DNA from: Pistacia vera
Taxonomy: Eukaryota; Streptophyta; Magnoliopsida; Sapindales; Anacardiaceae
Length of the DNA: 64,000 nucleotides
Assembly: GCF_008641045.1 (NCBI RefSeq)
Contig: NW_022196041.1
Coordinates: 62,001-126,000 of the forward strand
Direction of reading: 5' to 3'
The translations under genes were made by a program, and so were the position numbers. The notes under the pieces are model-generated. The model saw only the letters and a program-made list of their open reading frames with translations. It did not search any database and was not told the origin of the DNA. Positions 58,419-64,000 of this stretch are shown one piece after another (within the stretch, counting starts at the first letter, position 1; each line of letters starts with the position of its first letter).

Positions 58419-60635
58419 TTAGAGTTCATCTTTTGCAGATGATTCATCTTTAACAGATTCTTCAACATCTTGAACAGATTTATCCCTGTTCTTCTCAATG
58501 AATTTGATAATGTCTTCCTTGGTCCTATCCCCCTCATAAGCTACTATCTTTCCACTAGCTGACCTGAAGTACACGCTTGGGAAACCTTGAACATCAAAAG
58601 TGTCGCCAGGGATATCATTTGCAGTTGCATCCTAGACAAACACAGGATCAAATCATGTCAAAAAGAATTTTTTCAACCACAAATATATTTATATTAAAGA
58701 CTCTGCGCAGAGGAGATGAACATATTGAAACACGAAGATAAGGAAAATGATGAAATATCAAATGGTAACAAAGAAAATTTGAGTAAGGTCGAGTCTTAAC
58801 AAATTAAATTAATGAGCAAAAACTAGCTGTTAATATATTGGACAAGGCATCATGTCAATGGGCCAAATATAGCTGTAAGCTCTTCCTAGTTCTTCTAAGC
58901 AACTGTTTTCATTAGATTTAAGGAGCTTTTTGGTTTTTCTTCATGTGAATAGTTAAAAATCCTGCCCAATCATTATAATAGACAATACAAGTTTCAGACA
59001 TAAAACAATAAATTTGATTATTGATGTCAAGGAGAAGAAGGATCCACGCCAGTGGATGCAATAATCAATTAAATTACATTTCCAGCTGATGACTGCAATG
59101 AAATATTAGTTAAAGCCATAGGAGGATCTTCTTAGAGGTAGAAAAGTTGAAAAATCTTACAAATTTTGCAATAACAACATCGGCATCATTTTGATAAGAG
59201 ACCGCAACTTCATCCAAGATTGGAGCCAATTTTTTGCAATGTCCACACCAAGGAGCATAAAACTCTAGCAGAACTGCATAGAGCAAAATGTCAACAAATA
59301 TTAAATTTCAACACTCACAAGAGATATCCAAAAGAACAAAACTAATGAGTAATAAAATAAGACACAAAGTTTCAAAAAGCAGGAAATGGCAGTTATACTT
59401 GCAATTATTAAGCAGCTTCATTTATACAAATTACTTTATTACAAATTTCCATTTTTAACTGTAAAATTAGCTGGCTATTGATGTTTCAAATAAAAGAATT
59501 AGAAAATAAATGCATGCCATCAGTGATCACGAGAATCACGCCTACAACAAAAAGCATATAGCATAAACTGACACAAAACATTTCATGATTTCTTATTAGA
59601 AAGTGACACAAATCCTACAACGAAAAAGCATTTCCAGTATAATAACAACCTAACACAAACTACCAGAAAAGACACAAAATTTCAAACACAGTAAACAAAC
59701 ATAAAAAATGATAAGAGGGAGGTATTTAAAACACACCATTTTTTCCAGACTTGAAAACCATATCCTGAAAGCTTTCAGCAACAACCACCTTCACAGGCTC
59801 ATTGTTCTCTTCAGGGATAGGCTCAGATTTTTTGAATGGTTGGATTTTACCTTCCTGCAAGTATAAACTTTCATAAAAAGATGCTTTCTGTGGAAGGTCT
59901 TAGTATAACACACCTTATTCTACAATAGCATCAATAAAGTTACATTTAACAAGTAAAACATTAACTTGGCAACTCCATCTCACCTATCATATAAGGACAT
60001 CATGAAATTCTCTATTCTCATTTGAGGAAAAAGCACAATAAATACAAGAAGCAGATACCTTGTATTCCTTCATCCAAGGAGCAATCTGATCAGCCTCCAA
60101 ATTAGGTTTCAAATACTTCTGCCCATCAGTTGTCTGTATAATGATGAGAGGCACTTGGCTTTCTTTGAGTCCAAAGTACTATTGTTCAATCCATGAGAAA
60201 TAATTGACATGTCAGAAAACGATATCAAATTTGAAACACTAAATAGAAACTAGCAGATCAATGCATACTAACCTGGAAGGCACCTTGACTAGCGTCAAGA
60301 TCTCCCATCAGAAAACTGATGCCCTGTCCTTTGTATTGATCAGCAACTTCACGATATTTCGATTTGAAAGAATCAGCACCTTCGCTGTTGAAGTTCATAA
60401 ACAACATTGCCTATATTTGCAATTTAACAAAAAATTAGACAATGATCCATTAAGAGTTAGTTTGATAAACAGAATCAACTATTTTGCTGCCATATATCAT
60501 TAATAATACCAGACAAATCAAATTTAGGAAATAAAAAAAAAAGGAAAAAGGAAACAGAAGATGAGAGACACAAGACATTAGTGTCTATATGAAAGGATCA
60601 ACATATTCCATCCTAATTATATAAAAAACATGACA

Positions 60636-60668
<33 letters not shown>

Positions 60669-62736
60669 GGGGGAAGGAAGTTGGAGAAAATGGCAATCCA
60701 AGACAACTGCACTTTCCTGTGACATAAAAGCCTATCTACAAAAAGAAGAGAAAATCTAAAAATGGTTTGAGAGACTAAAGGTTGTGAGATCACAAAATAG
60801 CAGTTGATCCTATTCTAAAAAAAGTATTTGTTTCAAAGAAATTACCATGCTCGCAACCTATAATCTATTGCTCTGATGCCAGATATGGAGTGTTCATTTT
60901 GAAGCCACCTAGACCTTTTCTATTTCTTATTTCATTTTCCCTGTAACCAGGTACCATGAACCCACATGGAATTCCAGCCTTGCTTTTCAGAATGATAATT
61001 TTATTACATAAGAAAAATATCAAATGTAGTATTTTAACAAAATATAGAACACATATTTTATGAAAGTCTGCTTCAGCAAGTGCCATAAACAGAAAGGTCA
61101 TATATGTCCCAACCTACTCTTCACTTACTTACAACAAACGGAAATAAGATGATTTCCATATGTAATGGTACAAAATTTTTAACTAAATTGAAAAGGACAG
61201 AGTAACTTTATATACTGGTGCATACCTTTGCATTCGGACTGTTAAAGAATTTTATGACGAAAGGGTGCAAGCTTGGGTCACTGCTAAACAGAGTCACAAG
61301 GGGAATGCTAGATTCTTCAACAAACTTCTCAAGAGCATCCACCTTAAAATCCTGCAAGCATGAAACTTTGGTAAATTAGCTGCTTGAGCATAGCTTGACA
61401 AAACCATTTACACATGTATATATGATAATGATACTGAAAACACAACCCAAAAATCAGAGAATAGTCTCCTATACCTTAGAGTCAACAAATAGTTCATCAA
61501 AAGGCTTGAACAACCTTACTGCAGGCCCGGTCACTGATGACTCCCCACGTGGAAGGAGTTTGGCATTTTGTGTATGACCAAATTCGTAATCTGATCGCAA
61601 TTTCTCAGCAACAGCCATGAAGTTCTCAAACTCCTCTCCAGATAATTTCGGGAAAACGCCAACCTACAAAATACATGCATAAATGTTTAAATACAAGTTT
61701 AAATTTCCTCCAACCAAACAAATAAACCAAAGTATTCATGTCACACTTACAACAACTATCTTCTTCTCATCAATAAAACCACTAGCATCTTCTGTAGTCT
61801 TTATTTCAGTTGAAGCAGGACCGCTCTGTTTCTTTAAATATGCAACAATACCCTCAGCATCCCGGGGTCCTTTGTATTCTTGAACTGACTTCCCTCCATC
61901 CCTCAAAATCTTAAGTGTGGGGAACCCCTTAATCTCAAATTTGGTTGCGAGATCTTTGTTTGCTTCCTCATTAGCATCAACTTTGGCAAGAACAATAGGC
62001 GGATCATGACTACTCAAAATAGATGCAGCTTTCTCATACTACAAATAATAACAGACACCTTGTTAATTTGTTATCAGCAAATTGAACGAACATTATATTC
62101 GATCATAAAAATATAAAATAAAACAAGGGTAGATCAGTACCTCTGGAGCAAGACTTTTACAGTGGCCACACCTGAAAAATAATACAGAAATTAGCAACAT
62201 GCAATTGATAAATGTTACGATTTCGGGTTGTTGTTGGCTCAGAAAATTACAAAATTATAAACATGGCATGCATTAAACTAAATCTTAGTATGAATGGTCA
62301 ACCTAATACAAAATTAAACAATTAATTAATAATTTATATAAAAAAAAAAATCCGCCGAATTAACAGTTAAAATAAACAAATTAACCAAACAAAGAATGTC
62401 TAGACTGCAGCTCAAACATTTAAAAATTGCCTTAAGCCAGGGAATGAAATTAAAATCTCATGAAAAACAAGGAGCAAAATCTAAGATGTGCAGAGAACGA
62501 AACACGATTAACTAGATCTATACAAGTAAGAATTAAAGGAAGTGAAAATTATACCAAGGCGCGTAGAATTCAACGACGATGAACTTGTGTTTACCGACAG
62601 TGTCATCGAAGTTGGAGTGATCCAAAGTTACGACGAACTCCTTGGATTCGGTGCTCTTACTCTCTTCAGCAAAGACCGGCGTGAGTCCACAGGCGATCAC
62701 CACCACCAGAGGAAATATCAACCATTTGATCGCCAT
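58419..62736 (-). CDS. PDIL1: Protein disulfide isomerase, ER-resident (a-b-b'-a', KDEL)
   Basis: Ten exons: 62555-62736, 62141-62171, 61751-62038, 61475-61663, 61226-61351, 60273-60410, 60059-60178, 59737-59854, 59161-59273 and 58419-58631. Borders and phases agree; the product is 505 aa. It forms and rearranges disulfides in the ER lumen. Residues 1-23 are a signal peptide (LIFPLVVVIACGLTPVFA). Thioredoxin domain a has FYAPWCGHC (Cys62, Cys65), and domain a' FYAPWCGHC (Cys407, Cys410). The first active site is split by an intron inside its Trp codon, with a tiny 31-bp exon carrying CGHCKSLAPE. The b and b' domains lack Cys pairs. The C terminus is acidic and ends KDEL. The ATG at 62736 is chosen over one at 62790 in frame because it starts the signal peptide directly. 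Confidence 0.97.
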
Positions 62737-62849
62737 TATCACAGCTATTTTTCTGAAAAATATCTTCAGATACACTTTTCTTTTATTCAAGTGAGGAGAG
62801 TAATGGGGGTTTTATGGAGATGCGAGTTAGAGATCCAACGCGACAAACA

Positions 62850-62967
62850 TGGTACTCACACGTGACTCAGTGGAAAGTGCTCACGTGAATGAACAGCGCG
62901 AGTACTGTTGAAACAAACGTACTCGCGCTGTATGTGGATGAAAATCCACGTGGAGAAATTTGATTGG
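62850..62967 (-). promoter_or_regulatory. PDI promoter cluster: ERSE, G-box cores, inverted repeats
   Basis: On the minus strand CCAAT, nine bases, CCACG (62967 to 62949) is an exact ER stress response element, 213 bp upstream of the PDI ATG and in gene orientation. Three CACGTG cores lie at about 62858, 62882 and 62947; the last overlaps the ERSE. A perfect 13-bp inverted repeat (62893-62905 and 62919-62931) and a 6-bp one (62934-62939 and 62944-62949) lie between. bZIP factors of the unfolded protein response with NF-Y are known to use ERSE; binding here is inferred. Confidence 0.7.
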
Positions 62968-64000
62968 GGATTTTTCGTCATAGGAACTGCTAATAGTAAT
63001 TTGGAGTGTGGAAGTCGTATAAGGCAAATATATATATATTTTAATTACAACAATAATAATATTTGATTTTAGCATAGTCTTAAGTCCCATATCCAATCGA
63101 AGGGATTTAGTTTAATTACAACACTAATTTTGGGATTTGCATAGTTTAATAAATAGTTATACAAGTTGCAACAATCATCAATCTAAATTTTATTATTATG
63201 TTTAAATCTAAATTGCTTTGGTACAATTGAGATACATTACATTTTATTCAGTTTTGGATCCAAAATCTATAAATTTCGTATACGAGAATAATCCTAAAAA
63301 CACAGTATTGAAGTTTAGTCAAAGAATTAGGTTCCTCTCCTTTTAAGGATTGCCGTGAGCTTTCAACTACATAATTAAAGTATAAGTCAAAAACCCTAAA
63401 AATCTAGCCATAATAATCTTCTACTCTCTACAAACCTCTTTCATTCATTTATTTGCTATCTTTTTTTTTAACCGGAGTTGGAAAAAGAAAATGCATGTTA
63501 AATATTATATCAGGAATTACTCCACGTATTGTTTGACAATGATTTGATAGAATCCTTTTCAAGATTTGATAGATAATTTGACAAGTCAATGATTTTTTTT
63601 TGTGTGTTTCAAAGACCAACATGTTAACTGATCGAATTCGATAAATTAGATCAGATTTTGCAGTTTTTTCTTTTGTAGTACCTTAACATGGCACGAGCGC
63701 AAACGGGGTTCAAGAATCCGTTTTCTTCTTAATCAGGTTGCGCTATCAATTTAACGCGGATTTTGCAAAACTTTCAGTTTTAAACTTTCAGTCTTATTTA
63801 TAACCGCTTATCTTGTAATCATTTTCCCTAATCTTATTTGATAATTTTGTTTTAACGTTTGTAGCCAAACTTCCTGTTCCTGGGTTCTTATTTATGATTT
63901 AAGTTAGATATAAACTTCCTTCTGTCACAAAACAGTATAAAAAGGATGTTTTTTTTTTTTTCCCTTTCAAGAAGAACTTTTGTCTGTTAAAAGGCAACTT
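62968..64000. other. Gene-free region upstream of PDI
   Basis: AT-rich flank with a short (TA)n run near 63030. No further gene or repeat was recognised up to the window end. Confidence 0.5.

Noticed and set aside
62734..62790. Upstream in-frame ATG of PDI at 62790
   Set aside because: It would add a basic 18-residue extension before the signal peptide; the ATG at 62736 gives a standard signal sequence and family length.

Overview
The window is nuclear DNA of a flowering plant, most likely a eudicot. It is AT-rich, its genes carry GT-AG introns, and it has chloroplast tetrapyrrole synthesis, an auxin-conjugate amidohydrolase, a cytokinin-type response regulator and an ER protein disulfide isomerase. 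The species cannot be told from the sequence.

Bases 1-21144 are a compound block of degraded Ty3/gypsy retrotransposons, all in minus orientation and resembling the plant Tat lineage. A scrambled partial copy (A, 1-2010) is followed by two near-complete copies, B (about 2160-11128) and C (about 11653-20595). B and C share one LTR (11129-11652); a truncated LTR (2011-2159) and a complete one (20596-21144) bound the pair. Each full copy has one long gag-protease-RT-RNase H-integrase frame on the minus strand. Between pol and the 3' LTR lies a second gene on the opposite strand, with its own TATA box, conserved intron positions and a predicted product of about 628 residues (N-terminal domain resembling Pfam Transposase_28, basic middle, coiled-coil end). 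Both genes are broken in both copies, mostly by CAG to TAG changes. The right LTR lies within intron 1 of a COMT-like O-methyltransferase gene, of which only exon 1 (21441-21832) is in the window.

Bases 21833-33315 hold no gene I recognise, but do hold small repeats: a probable solo LTR, MITE-like elements and copies of a tRNA-like SINE family. Bases 33316-44019 carry two convergent genes: ILL6-like IAA-amino acid hydrolase (plus strand, 5 exons, 485 aa) and plastid delta-aminolevulinic acid dehydratase HEMB (minus strand, 12 exons, 435 aa), with an LTR-like insertion between their 3' ends.

Bases 47928-53403 are a direct tandem duplication of a gene-free 2.7-kb segment. The last 0.8 kb of the second copy has many tiny deletions, which raises a question of assembly quality. 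Next come a type-A response regulator (54452-56594, plus, 5 exons, 248 aa), a hAT-like MITE, and a classical PDI with two CGHC sites and a KDEL tail (58419-62736, minus, 10 exons, 505 aa). The PDI promoter has an exact CCAAT-N9-CCACG ER stress element, three CACGTG cores and a 13-bp perfect inverted repeat.
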